A stretch of 64,000 nt of DNA from Pseudomonas sp. JUb42 (GCF_024807945.1 NZ_JANUFD010000004.1:372001-436000); one strand, 5' to 3'; positions 17,272 to 25,982 are shown, counted from the stretch's first letter. Made by a program: numbers and translations. Notes: generated by a model from the sequence alone, not told the origin.

Positions 17272-17475
17272 TCAGACATTGTCCGCTGCGGGCTCCCGAG
17301 CCTCCTGACTCAGCTTGTCGGCAATGCGCCGGAATATTTCGGCGCGATGGATCTTCACATGTTCCGGGGCGGTAATGCCCAGACGCACCTGATTGCCGCT
17401 GACCCCGAGAATCTGCACGGTAATGTTGTTACCGATGGAGAACGTCTCACCAACTTCCCGCGTTAATACCAGCAT
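17272..17475 (-). CDS. csrA: CsrA/RsmA-family post-transcriptional regulator
   Basis: A 67-residue RNA-binding protein that represses or stabilises mRNAs by binding GGA motifs near ribosome binding sites. Start [20 protein letters not shown], taken at ATG 17475 because the preceding in-frame residues are unlike CsrA. The residues central to RNA binding in characterised homologues are present: Leu4, Arg6 and Arg44 (in HRAEIFRR), plus GxxVRxGI. The C-terminus is longer and more acidic than in E. coli CsrA (61 aa). Pseudomonads carry several paralogues (RsmA, RsmE, RsmI and others); this one departs from the usual RsmA start (MLILTR), so it is an extra paralogue, exact name unresolved. Confidence 0.9.
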   Translation of the reverse strand: MLVLTREVGETFSIGNNITVQILGVSGNQVRLGITAPEHVKIHRAEIFRRIADKLSQEAREPAADNV

Positions 17476-17692
17476 ATTTCCTACCCCCACTACGCCATAA
17501 AACCGCAGCGTGGCGCGCAAATGCCAGGGCTTCAATGCGCTGGAAGCAAATCAGTAACGTCCTGCAAGATGATCGGAAGGGGCTGAAAGAAGCGTCCTAC
17601 ATTTGCGTAAAAACATCGGTTTTTTCCACGCTAGACGTAGTCCGATAGCACCGTTTTATTAAAGGTGGAATGCGATTGCGTAGGGCCGTATA

Positions 17693-18025
17693 TCAGGCAG
17701 AGGTAAAGCGCGGTCCGAACAGGATGATGCTGGCACCAATCAGGCAAAACACTAGCCCAAGCCAATCGGAGCTCAACGGCCGCGCCCGTTCGATCAACCC
17801 GAGCCAGGCAATGGACGCGACGATATAGATTCCGCCATAGGCGGCGTAGGCACGTCCGGCGTAGTTGGCTTCGACCCGGGTCAGCAACACGGCGAACAGG
17901 GTCAGGCTGAACAGCGCCGGAATGATCCACAATGCGCTTTTGCCTTGGCGCAACCACATCCAGAAGGCATAACAACCGGCAATCTCGAATAACGCCGAGA
18001 GGAAAAACCACAGGTAATTGAGCAT
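17693..18025 (-). CDS. ynfA: YnfA-family membrane protein (UPF0060)
   Basis: A 110-residue inner-membrane protein with four predicted helices, the normal length and layout for UPF0060/YnfA, a small-multidrug-resistance-like family. Conserved stretches include [10 protein letters not shown] near residue 13, [11 protein letters not shown] near residue 60, and a C-terminal [15 protein letters not shown]. coli-type YnfA is sometimes linked to export of cationic compounds, but substrate here is unknown. Stand-alone gene, transcribed in the same direction as the SDR gene upstream. Confidence 0.92.
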   Translation of the reverse strand: MLNYLWFFLSALFEIAGCYAFWMWLRQGKSALWIIPALFSLTLFAVLLTRVEANYAGRAYAAYGGIYIVASIAWLGLIERARPLSSDWLGLVFCLIGASIILFGPRFTSA

Positions 18026-18038
18026 CGCAAAGTCTTCA

Positions 18039-18066
18039 AGGGTTGCCGGAAAGTGACGGCAACCCT
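18039..18066 (-). terminator. Hairpin after the SDR gene
   Basis: A perfect ten-base stem AGGGTTGCCG / CGGCAACCCT with an eight-base loop lies between the SDR stop codon and ynfA. On the minus strand it is followed only by TTGAAG, so it may be a weak terminator or a protective 3' hairpin. Confidence 0.5.
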
Positions 18067-18074
18067 ATCAGAAA

Positions 18075-18884
18075 TCAGCCCTGACGCGCTTTAGCCCGCA
18101 TCTTGTCGGCCATGCTCGCCATCTCGTCGTACAGGAGCTGTGGATTTTTCTGCTTTAACTGCCAGGCCATGCGTCCTTGCTCGTGGGGCAGGATCATGAA
18201 CTCGCCCAAGGCAACCTGATCGTAGATATAGGCGGCAATGTCGCTGGCACTGATCGGCGAGCTTTCCAGCAGCTTGCCGACCTGAGCCTTCATCGCCGGG
18301 GTCGGGCCGCGAAAGGAGTCCAGCAGGTTGGTCTGGAAGAACGACGGGCAGACCACATGCACGCCGACTTCCTGCTGACGCAATTCAACCAGCAGGCTTT
18401 CCGACAAGGCCACCACGCCTGCCTTGGCGACGTTGTAGTTGCTCATGGCCGGGCCCTGCATCAGGGCGGCCATGGAAGCGATATTGATGATCCGGCCCTT
18501 GCTGGCTTCCAGCAGCGGCAGGAAGGCCTTGCAGCCCTTGACCACGCCCATGAGGTTGATTGCGATCTGCCAGTCCCAGTCTTCCAGGGACAACTCGCTG
18601 AAGAACCCGCCTGAAGCCACCCCGGCGTTGTTGACAATGATATCGACACCGCCGAATTTCTCTTCGCAGGCCTGGGCAAAAGCGGTCAGCTGGCTGTAGT
18701 CGCGCACGTCGCAGCGCTGGGTGAAGCCATCGCCACCGGCTTCGCGCACCATGCGCAGGGTTTCCTGCACGCCGCCGTCGTTGACATCCGACAACGCCAG
18801 ACGCCAACCCTCACGGGCCCAGCGCAGCGCGATTTCGCGACCCAGGCCAGAACCGGCGCCGGTGATCATGATGCGGTTTTGCAT
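18075..18884 (-). CDS. Short-chain dehydrogenase/reductase
   Basis: A 269-residue classical SDR. The N-terminal Rossmann motif TGAGSGLG lies at about residues 8-15, NNAGVASGG near 86, catalytic Ser in SMAALMQGP near 137 and YNVAK (Tyr-x-x-x-Lys) near 150. The ATG at 18884 is chosen because the motif starts seven residues later; the frame extends upstream to 19016 but without SDR similarity. The substrate is not predictable; Pseudomonas homologues are annotated simply as SDR oxidoreductases. Confidence 0.9.
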   Translation of the reverse strand: MQNRIMITGAGSGLGREIALRWAREGWRLALSDVNDGGVQETLRMVREAGGDGFTQRCDVRDYSQLTAFAQACEEKFGGVDIIVNNAGVASGGFFSELSLEDWDWQIAINLMGVVKGCKAFLPLLEASKGRIINIASMAALMQGPAMSNYNVAKAGVVALSESLLVELRQQEVGVHVVCPSFFQTNLLDSFRGPTPAMKAQVGKLLESSPISASDIAAYIYDQVALGEFMILPHEQGRMAWQLKQKNPQLLYDEMASMADKMRAKARQG

Positions 18885-19268
18885 AGGAAACTGCCTTGTG
18901 ATGTGCGGGAAGTAGTTGGCAGTGTAACCACAGCCCCGAGCCCCAAGACCCAACATCAGGCCGCTGAATAGCCAAGGCAAACCAACGCCTTGGCAGGCCG
19001 CTGGCGCGCGGAGCATTGCATAAAGCTTTAGTTCAGTTTTTATTGAGCTTGTACTGCGATTAAAACAGCGGTATCGAGCAACTCAAAAAATAGTCAAAGC
19101 ACTGAAAAATAAAGAGTTTTTATTAAAATAAAACTTTCTTTAACAACCGGTTGAATTTTTTAGAAGGCGTCACAGTCGGAGTAGTTAAGCAGTACATACT
19201 TTAAGCCCCAGGGTAGAAGTTGAACTGCAAACCTGATCCAAAAAAGAACTTAAAGGAAGGAATTCATC
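18885..19268. other. AT-rich intergenic region between the SDR gene and the DUF3309 gene
   Basis: 384 bases. The segment 19030-19165 is clearly richer in A and T than its surroundings (TTTTTATTAAAATAAAAC). It must contain the divergent promoters for the two flanking genes, but no site could be assigned with confidence. Confidence 0.5.
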
Positions 19269-19427
19269 ATGGGCCTTGGCACGATTCTTATCATTGTCTT
19301 GATTCTGTTGCTGGTCGGCGGTCTGCCAGTGTTCCCCCACTCCCGTAGCTGGGGTTATGGGCCGTCGGGCATCATCGGGACCATTCTGGTGATCCTGTTG
19401 ATTCTGGTGTTGCTGGGCAGGATATAA
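19269..19427 (+). CDS. DUF3309-family small hydrophobic protein
   Basis: A 52-residue product, MGLGTILIIVLILLLVGGLP then a polar turn (HSRSWGYGPSG) and a second helix, IIGTILVILLILVLLGRI. This two-helix pattern with the SWGYGPSG turn is diagnostic of DUF3309, a family of unknown function found widely in proteobacteria. A strong AAGGAAGG lies eight bases before the ATG. A strong terminator follows. Confidence 0.88.
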   Translation: MGLGTILIIVLILLLVGGLPVFPHSRSWGYGPSGIIGTILVILLILVLLGRI

Positions 19428-19457
19428 CGCCGTCCTGAAACCGGCGATTTACGGTCA

Positions 19458-19490
19458 ATAAAAAAGCAGCCCGAGGGCTGCTTTTTTATT
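19458..19490. terminator. Bidirectional terminator between the DUF3309 gene and actP
   Basis: AAAAAGCAGCCC-GA-GGGCTGCTTTTTT is symmetrical, with an A-run on one side and a T-run on the other, so it can end both converging transcripts. Confidence 0.9.
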
Positions 19491-19504
19491 TACTGCATCA
19501 GCGT

Positions 19505-21163
19505 TTAGTGCGACACCGAACCGCTGGCACCCAGGCCAGTCTGCGAGCGTACGAACTGCGCGTCGAACAGCGCACGTTCGCCAGCAGCCGAAGCCGATTT
19601 GTCGGTGATCGAGAAGATCCAGATACCGACGAACGCGATGATGATTGAGAAGAACGCCGGGTACTCGTACGGGAAGATAGCCTTCTCGTGATGCAGAATC
19701 TGCACCCAGATGGTCGGGCCGAGAATCATCAGCACCACGGCACTGATCAAGCCCATCCAGCCACCGATCATGGCGCCGCGGGTGGTCAGATTTTTCCAGT
19801 ACATCGAGAGCAGCAGTACCGGGAAGTTGCAGCTTGCCGCGATGGAGAACGCCAGGCCGACCATGAACGCGATGTTCTGGCTTTCGAAGGCGATGCCCAA
19901 CAGGATGGCCACAATTGCCAGAGCAATGGTGGTGATCTTGGAAACGCGGATCTCGTCTTTCTCGTTGGCCTTGCCGGCCTTGATCACGCTGGCATACAGG
20001 TCATGGGAGACCGCCGAGGCACCGGCCAGGGTCAGGCCTGCTACCACCGCCAGGATGGTGGCGAAGGCTACCGCCGAGATGAAGCCCAGGAACAGACTGC
20101 CACCCACCGCGTTGGCCAAGTGAACCGCCGCCATGTTGTTGCCGCCCAGAAGAGCGCCTGCTGCATCCTTGAACGCCGGGTTGGTGCTGACAAGCAGGAT
20201 CGCGCCGAAGCCGATGATGAAGGTCAGGATGTAGAAGTAGCCGATGAAGCCAGTGGCGTAGAGCACCGACTTGCGAGCTTCCTTGGCATCACTCACGGTG
20301 AAGAAGCGCATCAGGATGTGTGGCAGGCCAGCCGTACCGAACATCAGGGCCAGGCCCAGGGAGAACGCCGAGATCGGGTCTTTGACCAGACCGCCGGGGC
20401 TCATGATCGCAGCACCTTTAGGGTGAACCTTGACCGCTTCGGAGAACAGCACGTTGAAGTCGAAGTTGACGTGTTTCATGACCATCAGAGCCATGAACGA
20501 CGCACCGGACAGCAACAGCACCGCCTTGATGATCTGTACCCAGGTAGTTGCCAGCATGCCGCCGAACAACACGTAGAGGCACATCAGGATACCCACCAGA
20601 ACCACGGCAACCGCATAGTCCAGGCCGAACAGCAGCTGGATCAGCTTGCCGGCACCGACCATTTGCGCGATCAGGTAAAAGGCCACCACCACCAGCGAAC
20701 CGCAGGCGGACAGGGTGCGGATTTCCTTCTGCTTGAGGCGGTAGGACGCCACGTCAGCAAATGTATATTTACCCAGGTTGCGCAGGCGCTCGGCGATCAG
20801 GAACAGAATGATCGGCCAGCCGACGAGGAAGCCGATCGAGTAGATCAGGCCGTCGTAGCCGGAAGCGTATACCAGCGCGGAAATACCCAGGAAGGAAGCA
20901 GCCGACATGTAGTCGCCCGCGATGGCCAGGCCGTTCTGGAAACCGGTGATCTTGCCGCCCGCAGCGTAGTAGTCCGCTGCCGATTTGTTTTTCTTCGCCG
21001 CCCAGTAAGTGATGCACAGAGTGAAACCGACGAACAGGACGAACATGACGATCGCCGCGACGTTCAACGGTTGTTTCTGCACGGCACCGGTAAGGGCATC
21101 GGCTGCCCACAGGGTCGGAGCGAAGGCACTGAGGCCCAGTACTGCTGAAAGGCGCCCGATCAT
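19505..21163 (-). CDS. actP: Cation/acetate symporter ActP
   Basis: A 552-residue sodium:solute symporter (SSS family) with an N-terminal signal-like segment ([20 protein letters not shown]) and about thirteen membrane helices. Typical stretches: [20 protein letters not shown] near residue 65, and [22 protein letters not shown] near residue 365. It imports acetate and related short carboxylates. Its ATG overlaps the stop of the DUF485 gene upstream (ATGA), the usual yjcH-actP arrangement; an acs gene is not in the window. Confidence 0.93.
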   Translation of the reverse strand: MIGRLSAVLGLSAFAPTLWAADALTGAVQKQPLNVAAIVMFVLFVGFTLCITYWAAKKNKSAADYYAAGGKITGFQNGLAIAGDYMSAASFLGISALVYASGYDGLIYSIGFLVGWPIILFLIAERLRNLGKYTFADVASYRLKQKEIRTLSACGSLVVVAFYLIAQMVGAGKLIQLLFGLDYAVAVVLVGILMCLYVLFGGMLATTWVQIIKAVLLLSGASFMALMVMKHVNFDFNVLFSEAVKVHPKGAAIMSPGGLVKDPISAFSLGLALMFGTAGLPHILMRFFTVSDAKEARKSVLYATGFIGYFYILTFIIGFGAILLVSTNPAFKDAAGALLGGNNMAAVHLANAVGGSLFLGFISAVAFATILAVVAGLTLAGASAVSHDLYASVIKAGKANEKDEIRVSKITTIALAIVAILLGIAFESQNIAFMVGLAFSIAASCNFPVLLLSMYWKNLTTRGAMIGGWMGLISAVVLMILGPTIWVQILHHEKAIFPYEYPAFFSIIIAFVGIWIFSITDKSASAAGERALFDAQFVRSQTGLGASGSVSH

Positions 21164-21471
21164 TGTTGTGCCTCCTTCAGGATTGCGTTGTTCAGCTCAT
21201 CAAACTCACCGTTGGCACGGCGCACATAGATAGCTGTCAGCACGAAGGCGGAGATAATCAGACCGACCCCAATCGGCATTCCCCAGGTAATGGATGATTC
21301 AGGACTTAATTTAGTCCCGAGAATCTGAGGCCCATACGCAATCAAAAGGATGAATGCGGCATACAGCCCCAGCATGATCGCCGAGAGAATCCAGGCGAAT
21401 CGTTCCCTTTTCGAAACCAGCTCCTTGAAGCGCGGGCTGTTCTGAATCGAGAGGTAAATGCTGTCGTTCAT
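21160..21471 (-). CDS. yjcH: DUF485 membrane protein YjcH
   Basis: A 103-residue inner-membrane protein with two hydrophobic segments (about residues 28-48 and 66-86). The N-terminus [16 protein letters not shown] is typical of DUF485/YjcH, which is encoded just before actP in many gammaproteobacteria and presumed to support that transporter. GAGGA lies eight bases before the ATG at 21471. Confidence 0.92.
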   Translation of the reverse strand: MNDSIYLSIQNSPRFKELVSKRERFAWILSAIMLGLYAAFILLIAYGPQILGTKLSPESSITWGMPIGVGLIISAFVLTAIYVRRANGEFDELNNAILKEAQQ

Positions 21472-21669
21472 TGTTTTTGTCCTCGCAGCACAGATGAGAT
21501 GTTACGTATTCCACTTTAGTCAGGTGCGCGGCGCACTCCAGACGACCTTAGTATTAGAAAGCCATGTTTAGCTGTCGAAAGCTCCTGGTTGAAGCCGCTC
21601 CTACGGCCGCCGTCACGTCAGGTCCCACGCTGCGAGCATAGTCGCGGCGCGAGCAAATGCCAGAAACGC

Positions 21670-21701
21670 AAAAGGCCGTCTGGCTTTAACGCCAGACGGC
21701 C
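21670..21701 (-). terminator. Terminator of betX
   Basis: On the minus strand the sequence reads GGCCGTCTGGC-GTTAAA-GCCAGACGGCC followed by TTTT, an eleven-base stem with a U-tract, 38 bases after the betX stop. Confidence 0.88.
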
Positions 21702-21739
21702 TGCAGGACCGGCTTTAGCCGGGAGAGGGAGCGGCCGTA

Positions 21740-22588
21740 TTACTTGCCGGTCCACTCCTTCACGCGATCAGGGTGCTTGGCAACCCAATCCTTGGCAGCA
21801 GCTTCAGGCTTGGCACCGTCCTGGATGGCCAGCATGACTTCGCCGATCTCATCCTTGGACTTCCAGGAGAACTTCTTCAGGAACTCGACGACTTCTGGAG
21901 CCTTGGTCGCCAGGTCTTTGCTACCAATGTTGTCCACGGTTTCAGCCGCACCGTAGACGCCTTTTGGATCTTCGAGGAATTTCAGTTTCCACTTGGCGAA
22001 CATCCAGTGCGGCACCCAACCGGTGACCACGATGGATTCGTTGCGCTTCTCGGCGCGGGTCAGCTCGGCGATCATGCCGGCGCCCGAACTGGCGACCAGT
22101 TTGTAGTCGGTCAGGCCGTAGTCCTTGATCGCCTGGTCAGTCTTGAGCATCACGCCCGAGCCTGCGTCGATACCGGTGATCTTGCCTTTGTAGGACGCAT
22201 CGCCCTTGAGGTCTTCAACGGTTTTGGCGGTGGCGTACTCAGGCACGATCAGGCCGATCTTGGCGTCTTTGAAGTTCGGACCGTAGTCGACAACCAGGTC
22301 CTTGTTCTTGGCCCAGTATTCGCCGTGGGTGCCAGGCAACCAGGCGGACAGCATCATGTCCAGCTTGCCGGTGGCCACACCCTGCCACATGATCCCGGCC
22401 GCAACGGATTGCAGCTTGACGTCATAACCGAGCTTTTGCTTGATCACTTCTGCGGCGACGTTGGTGGTCGCGACGCTGTCAGACCAGCCTTCGACATAAC
22501 CAATGCTTACTTCTGCGGCAGAGGCCAGCGTGGAACTGATAGCCAGTGCCAATGCGGCACCTGCGCCCAGGATCATTCGTATCTTCAT
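21740..22588 (-). CDS. betX: Glycine betaine-type substrate-binding protein
   Basis: A 282-residue periplasmic protein of the OpuAC/ProX type. Signal peptide MKIRMILGAGAALALAISST with cleavage after ...LASA. The mature part starts EVSIGYVEGWSDSV and has WQGVATGKLDMMLSAWLPG and VTGWVPHWMFAKW, where several Trp residues could form the aromatic box that cages quaternary ammonium groups. No ATPase or permease lies beside it. In P. aeruginosa BetX is likewise an orphan binding protein next to actP and feeds the distant CbcWV core transporter, so the name is taken from that context; choline or carnitine specificity is possible. Confidence 0.85.
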   Translation of the reverse strand: MKIRMILGAGAALALAISSTLASAAEVSIGYVEGWSDSVATTNVAAEVIKQKLGYDVKLQSVAAGIMWQGVATGKLDMMLSAWLPGTHGEYWAKNKDLVVDYGPNFKDAKIGLIVPEYATAKTVEDLKGDASYKGKITGIDAGSGVMLKTDQAIKDYGLTDYKLVASSGAGMIAELTRAEKRNESIVVTGWVPHWMFAKWKLKFLEDPKGVYGAAETVDNIGSKDLATKAPEVVEFLKKFSWKSKDEIGEVMLAIQDGAKPEAAAKDWVAKHPDRVKEWTGK

Positions 22589-22954
22589 CGTTACTTCCCC
22601 GAAAGTCCTGCACCCGACGGTCGTCGGGCGCCGTTAACGTTTTTATAAGGTCGCAACGGGTGCCCAGCTTTGGGGCACCACGTCCCAATAACGCCTCAAT
22701 CGCTCCAGCCGCCGGTGTTGGACACCGCATCGACACCCTGATAATCAACCTCGGCGCTCATGGGGCTTTCTCTGTCAGCGACATTGAGACATCGGGAAAC
22801 GACATCACTAAGCCACTAACGACATTCGGCGACAAAAACGTCGGTTTGCCTGTCCGAATCTTGCATGCCAAAGGCAATGGCTCTCATCTGGCCACCGTCG
22901 TAACAGTAGAGGAGCTTTGGCATGGCTGCACCGGCATGCGCCATTTCAGGTCCC
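22589..22954. promoter_or_regulatory. betX upstream region with GACAT repeats
   Basis: GACAT occurs four times within 46 bases, at 22780, 22788, 22801 and 22821, followed by GACAA at 22831 and then AACGTCGG. The repeats lie about 190-240 bases upstream of the betX start. They look like tandem regulator sites; a quaternary-amine regulator such as GbdR is possible but not shown by the sequence. No open frame here looks like a gene. Confidence 0.4.
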
Positions 22955-23046
22955 TGTGGGAGCCGGCTTGCTGGCGATCGAGTGCGAAGCGCTCGCAGCA
23001 GGTGGGTGACTGTTGCGCCGCCATCGCCAGCAAGCCGGCTCCCACA
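22955..23046. repeat. REPIN, type D (CCGGCTTGCTGGCGAT)
   Basis: Left arm TGTGGGAGCCGGCTTGCTGG and right arm CCAGCAAGCCGGCTCCCACA flank a variable loop, 92 bases. Same type as 62338. Confidence 0.9.
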
Positions 23047-23097
23047 TGGGTCCGTGCTAATTCGTGCGGTGTAAAGACGTGGCCCACCCCACCCAGA

Positions 23098-23140
23098 GTG
23101 TTACCCCCTCTACGCCAAGGCCTGCGCAAACGGGTAACAC
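23098..23140 (+). promoter_or_regulatory. Candidate CbrB enhancer site
   Basis: GTGTTACCC (23098-23106) and its exact complement GGGTAACAC (23132-23140) are 25 bases apart. TGTTAC/GTAACA half-sites are those described for the CbrB activator at crcZ and crcY promoters. They lie about 83-125 bases upstream of the sigma-54 promoter, a normal enhancer distance. Confidence 0.65.
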
Positions 23141-23220
23141 GGAAACACCCCCTCACGATTATTCAGCCTGGGCAAAAACCAAAAACCAGTAAGTATTTGA
23201 TTTAAAAAGACTTTAAAAAG

Positions 23221-23237
23221 TTGGCACAGCTCCTGCT
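23221..23237 (+). promoter_or_regulatory. Sigma-54 promoter of the CrcZ-family sRNA
   Basis: TTGGCACAGCTCCTGCT has GG (23223-23224) and GC (23235-23236) separated by exactly ten bases, the RpoN -24/-12 arrangement. Expected start about 23247, at GCACAACAAG, the kind of 5' end known for CrcZ. Confidence 0.85.
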
Positions 23238-23246
23238 ATCTCTATC

Positions 23247-23615
23247 GCACAACAAGAATAAAACGCAGCAAACCCAATAAAAACAAGATGTATCGGCTCT
23301 GACATAACAAGAACAAAGGCACAGAGACGCAGCTAACAGATTTTTTTGGAGTAGACCGTTTTACAGAAGCTCAGGCTTCGCAATCGGACAGAGAATAATA
23401 AAACTACCTTCAGGTAGCTCCAGAACCGGTTGGATCACGTCAGTGATGAAAATGGCTCAGCGCTCAAAAAAATACGTTTGCTCTTGATCCCGGATGGGGA
23501 TCGACCATAACGCTGTGAAGGGCTGGTCGCCAAAAACAACAACAGGCCGCCCTAGAACAATAAAAAGAGCAGGCAAGACACAATTAAAAGGGGAGCTAAG
23601 GCTCCCCTTTGTCTT
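23247..23615 (+). ncRNA. CrcZ/CrcY/CrcX-family catabolite-repression sRNA
   Basis: A roughly 365-base gene-free stretch between a sigma-54 promoter and a strong terminator. It carries repeated A-rich Hfq/Crc-binding motifs: AACAAGAATAAAA (23251), AATAAAAACAAG (23276), ATAACAAGAACAAAGG (23304), GAATAATAAAAC (23393), AAAAACAACAACAGG (23532) and GAACAATAAAAAGAG (23556). A CTACCT/AGGTAG hairpin lies at 23404-23417. CrcZ-type RNAs sequester Hfq/Crc and so lift carbon catabolite repression when CbrAB is active. Which of the three paralogues this is cannot be fixed, because crcZ itself normally follows cbrB and here the neighbours are betX and a hydrolase. Confidence 0.85.
23587..23611 (+). terminator. 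Terminator of the CrcZ-family sRNA
   Basis: AAAGGGGAGC-TAAG-GCTCCCCTTT then GTCTTG: a ten-base stem whose last pairs form the U-tract. Ends the sRNA. Confidence 0.9.
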
Positions 23616-23828
23616 GCCTGGAGTTTGCCTTGCCCGCCTCTATCCGACAGCGCGCAAGCCCCGCCGATGCACGGATAAAAGCACAAGGCTACTCTCTCTC
23701 CGGCCCCCGGAACGTGTATTGTCACAACGGCCTTACACGGTTTGTTTGCAGGTACGGCACTTTGGCACTACACCGGTGGTCATAGCCTGCGTTACCTCAT
23801 CAGCACTTCTTTCCCAAGGGATTTAGTC

Positions 23829-25127
23829 ATGCTCCGTTTCCTGCGCTTCGCTGCTGTTATCGGCGGCCTCTGTCTGAGTGCGTCCGCACTGGCGGTCGAC
23901 GTCGAACCCGCCAGCTATGGCTACCCTTTGACCAACCCGTTCGAAGCCACCATTGCGACAACACCACCAGACCTGCGTCCAGATCTGCCGGCCGATGAAG
24001 ACATCGACCAGGCCGACTATGCCCTCAACCTGCACCCCGAGCGCGAGTTCATCCTGCCCGACAACTTCTGGGCCGTGAAAAAACTGCATTATCGCCTGGC
24101 CAAGCAGGACCACCCGGCACCGCTGATCTTCCTGATCGCCGGGACCGGCGCTCCGTATACCAGCACCATCAACGAGTTCCTCAAGAAGCTGTACTACAAG
24201 GCCGGCTACAACGTCGTACAGTTGTCGTCGCCAACCAGCTACGACTTCATGAGCGCCGCTTCGCGCTTCGCCACGCCGGGGGTTTCCAAGGAAGACGCTG
24301 AAGACCTCTATCGCGTGATGCAGGCCGTGCGTGCCCAGCAGTCCAAGCTGCAAGTCACCGACTATTACCTGACCGGTTATAGCCTCGGCGCGTTGAACGC
24401 GGCATTCGTCAGCCAACTGGACGAAACCCGCCGCAGCTTCAACTTCAAGAAAGTGCTGCTGCTTAACCCGCCGGTCAACCTGTACACGTCCATCAGCAAC
24501 CTGGACAAACTGGTGCAGACCAGCGTCAAGGGCATCAACAACAGCACCACTTTCTATGAACTGGTACTGGCCAAGCTGACCCGTTACTTCCAGCAGAAAG
24601 GTTACATCGACCTTAACGACGCGCTGCTGTATGACCTGCAGCAGTCCAAGCAGCACCTGACCAACGAACAAATGGCCATGCTGATCGGCACCTCGTTCCG
24701 TTTCTCGTCGGCGGACATTGCCTTTACCTCCGACCTGATCAACCGCCGCGGCCTGATCACCCCGCCCAAGCTGGCGATTACTGAAGGCACCAGCCTGGAA
24801 CCGTACCTGCGCCGCGCGCTGCAGTGCGACTTCGACTGCTACCTGACCGAGCAGGTCATTCCAATGTGGCGCGCCCGCACCGACGGTGGCAGCCTGCTGC
24901 AACTGGTCGACCAGGTGAGCCTCTATGGCATCAAGGACTACCTGCACAACAGCCCGAAAATCTCGGTCATGCATAACGCCGACGACGTTATCCTCGGCCC
25001 TGGCGACCTGGGCTTCCTGCGCAAGACCTTTGGCGATCGCCTGACCGTTTATCCGTATGGCGGCCACTGCGGCAATATCAACTACCGCGTCAACAGCGAC
25101 GCCATGCTGGAGTTCTTCCGTGGCTAA
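23829..25127 (+). CDS. Secreted or periplasmic alpha/beta-hydrolase coupled to MlaA
   Basis: A 432-residue protein with a Sec signal peptide (MLRFLRFAAVIGGLCLSASA, cleavage after ALA). The alpha/beta-hydrolase elements are visible: oxyanion region FLIAGTGAPY near residue 100, nucleophile elbow GYSLGALNAA (Ser near residue 183), an acid in NADDVILGPGD and the catalytic His in YGGHCGN near the C-terminus. ATG 23829 has AAGGGA eight bases upstream. The last codons overlap the start of the MlaA-family gene, so the two proteins are made together. An esterase or phospholipase acting on envelope lipids is a reasonable inference; no substrate is established. Confidence 0.85.
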   Translation: MLRFLRFAAVIGGLCLSASALAVDVEPASYGYPLTNPFEATIATTPPDLRPDLPADEDIDQADYALNLHPEREFILPDNFWAVKKLHYRLAKQDHPAPLIFLIAGTGAPYTSTINEFLKKLYYKAGYNVVQLSSPTSYDFMSAASRFATPGVSKEDAEDLYRVMQAVRAQQSKLQVTDYYLTGYSLGALNAAFVSQLDETRRSFNFKKVLLLNPPVNLYTSISNLDKLVQTSVKGINNSTTFYELVLAKLTRYFQQKGYIDLNDALLYDLQQSKQHLTNEQMAMLIGTSFRFSSADIAFTSDLINRRGLITPPKLAITEGTSLEPYLRRALQCDFDCYLTEQVIPMWRARTDGGSLLQLVDQVSLYGIKDYLHNSPKISVMHNADDVILGPGDLGFLRKTFGDRLTVYPYGGHCGNINYRVNSDAMLEFFRG

Positions 25128-25929
25128 ACGTCTTGTATTACTCGCCGCCCTGCTCTGCGCCGGCGCCGTACATGCGGCTGATGGCAGCAACAACGTGGCT
25201 ACGCGCCCCGCTACTGTCGAACGGCAGAACGATGCCGACGGCTTCACCGAGCCGTTGAAGTCGCTGAAATTCAACCCGGGCCTGGATCAGCGCGAGTTCG
25301 AACGCGCGACCCTCAACGCCCTGGAAGTCTATGACCCGCTGGAATCGTGGAACCGCCGGGTCTACCACTTCAACTATCGCTTCGATGAGTGGGTGTTCCT
25401 GCCCGTGGTCGACGGCTACCGCTACGTCACCCCCGGTTTCGTGCGCAGTGGCGTGAGCAACTTCTTCAGCAACCTGGGCGATGTGCCCAACCTGCTCAAC
25501 AGCCTGTTGCAGTTCAAGGGCCAGCGCTCGCTGGAGACCACCGGCCGGCTGCTGGTCAACACCACCGTCGGCATCGTCGGCCTGTGGGACCCTGCGAGCA
25601 AAATCGGCCTGCCCAAGCAGAGCGAAGACTTCGGCCAGACCCTGGGTTTCTATGGCGTACCGGCCGGTCCTTACCTGATCCTGCCGATCCTCGGGCCGTC
25701 GAACCTGCGTGATACCGGTGGACTGGTCTTCGACTTCGCTGCCGAAGCGCAAATCAACTTCCTCAACGTCGCCCAGGTCAGCAGCGACCATCCGGAGCTC
25801 TACGTGCTGCGCGCCATCGACCGGCGCTACACCAACAGCTTCCGTTACGGTCAGATGAACTCGCCGTTCGAGTACGAGAAAGTGCGTTACGTCTATACCG
25901 AGTCACGCAAACTGCAGATCGCCGAGTAA
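25120..25929 (+). CDS. mlaA: MlaA/VacJ-family protein
   Basis: MlaA-family proteins remove mislocalised phospholipids from the outer leaflet of the outer membrane and pass them to MlaC. This one is 269 residues, with core motifs DPLESWNRRVYHFNYRFD near residue 70, GVSNFFSNLGDVPNLLNSLLQ, and GPYLILPILGPSNLRD. The start is the GTG at 25120, overlapping the hydrolase stop; it gives the clean signal peptide MAKRLVLLAALLCAGAVHA. Unlike E. coli MlaA it lacks an obvious lipobox, so it may be a soluble periplasmic form or a second paralogue. Confidence 0.88.
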   Translation: MAKRLVLLAALLCAGAVHAADGSNNVATRPATVERQNDADGFTEPLKSLKFNPGLDQREFERATLNALEVYDPLESWNRRVYHFNYRFDEWVFLPVVDGYRYVTPGFVRSGVSNFFSNLGDVPNLLNSLLQFKGQRSLETTGRLLVNTTVGIVGLWDPASKIGLPKQSEDFGQTLGFYGVPAGPYLILPILGPSNLRDTGGLVFDFAAEAQINFLNVAQVSSDHPELYVLRAIDRRYTNSFRYGQMNSPFEYEKVRYVYTESRKLQIAE

Positions 25930-25946
25930 CAGCGTAAAGCAGCAAA

Positions 25947-25982
25947 ACAGGCCAGTCGGGTAACCGGACTGGCCTCTTTTTG
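25947..25982 (+). terminator. Terminator of the hydrolase-mlaA operon
   Basis: GGCCAGTC-GGGTAACCG-GACTGGCC then TCTTTTTG, 20 bases after the stop. Confidence 0.9.

Noticed and set aside
19688..21148. 486-codon plus-strand frame opposite actP
   Set aside because: Antisense shadow of the actP gene, rich in His, Gln and Arg, with no domain pattern.
22546..23205. 219-codon plus-strand frame between betX and the sRNA
   Set aside because: Overlaps the betX start, the REPIN and the CbrB-like site; no homology pattern and no ribosome binding site.
23494..23826. 110-codon frame inside and after the CrcZ-family sRNA
   Set aside because: Starts inside the sRNA and crosses its terminator; composition is not coding-like.
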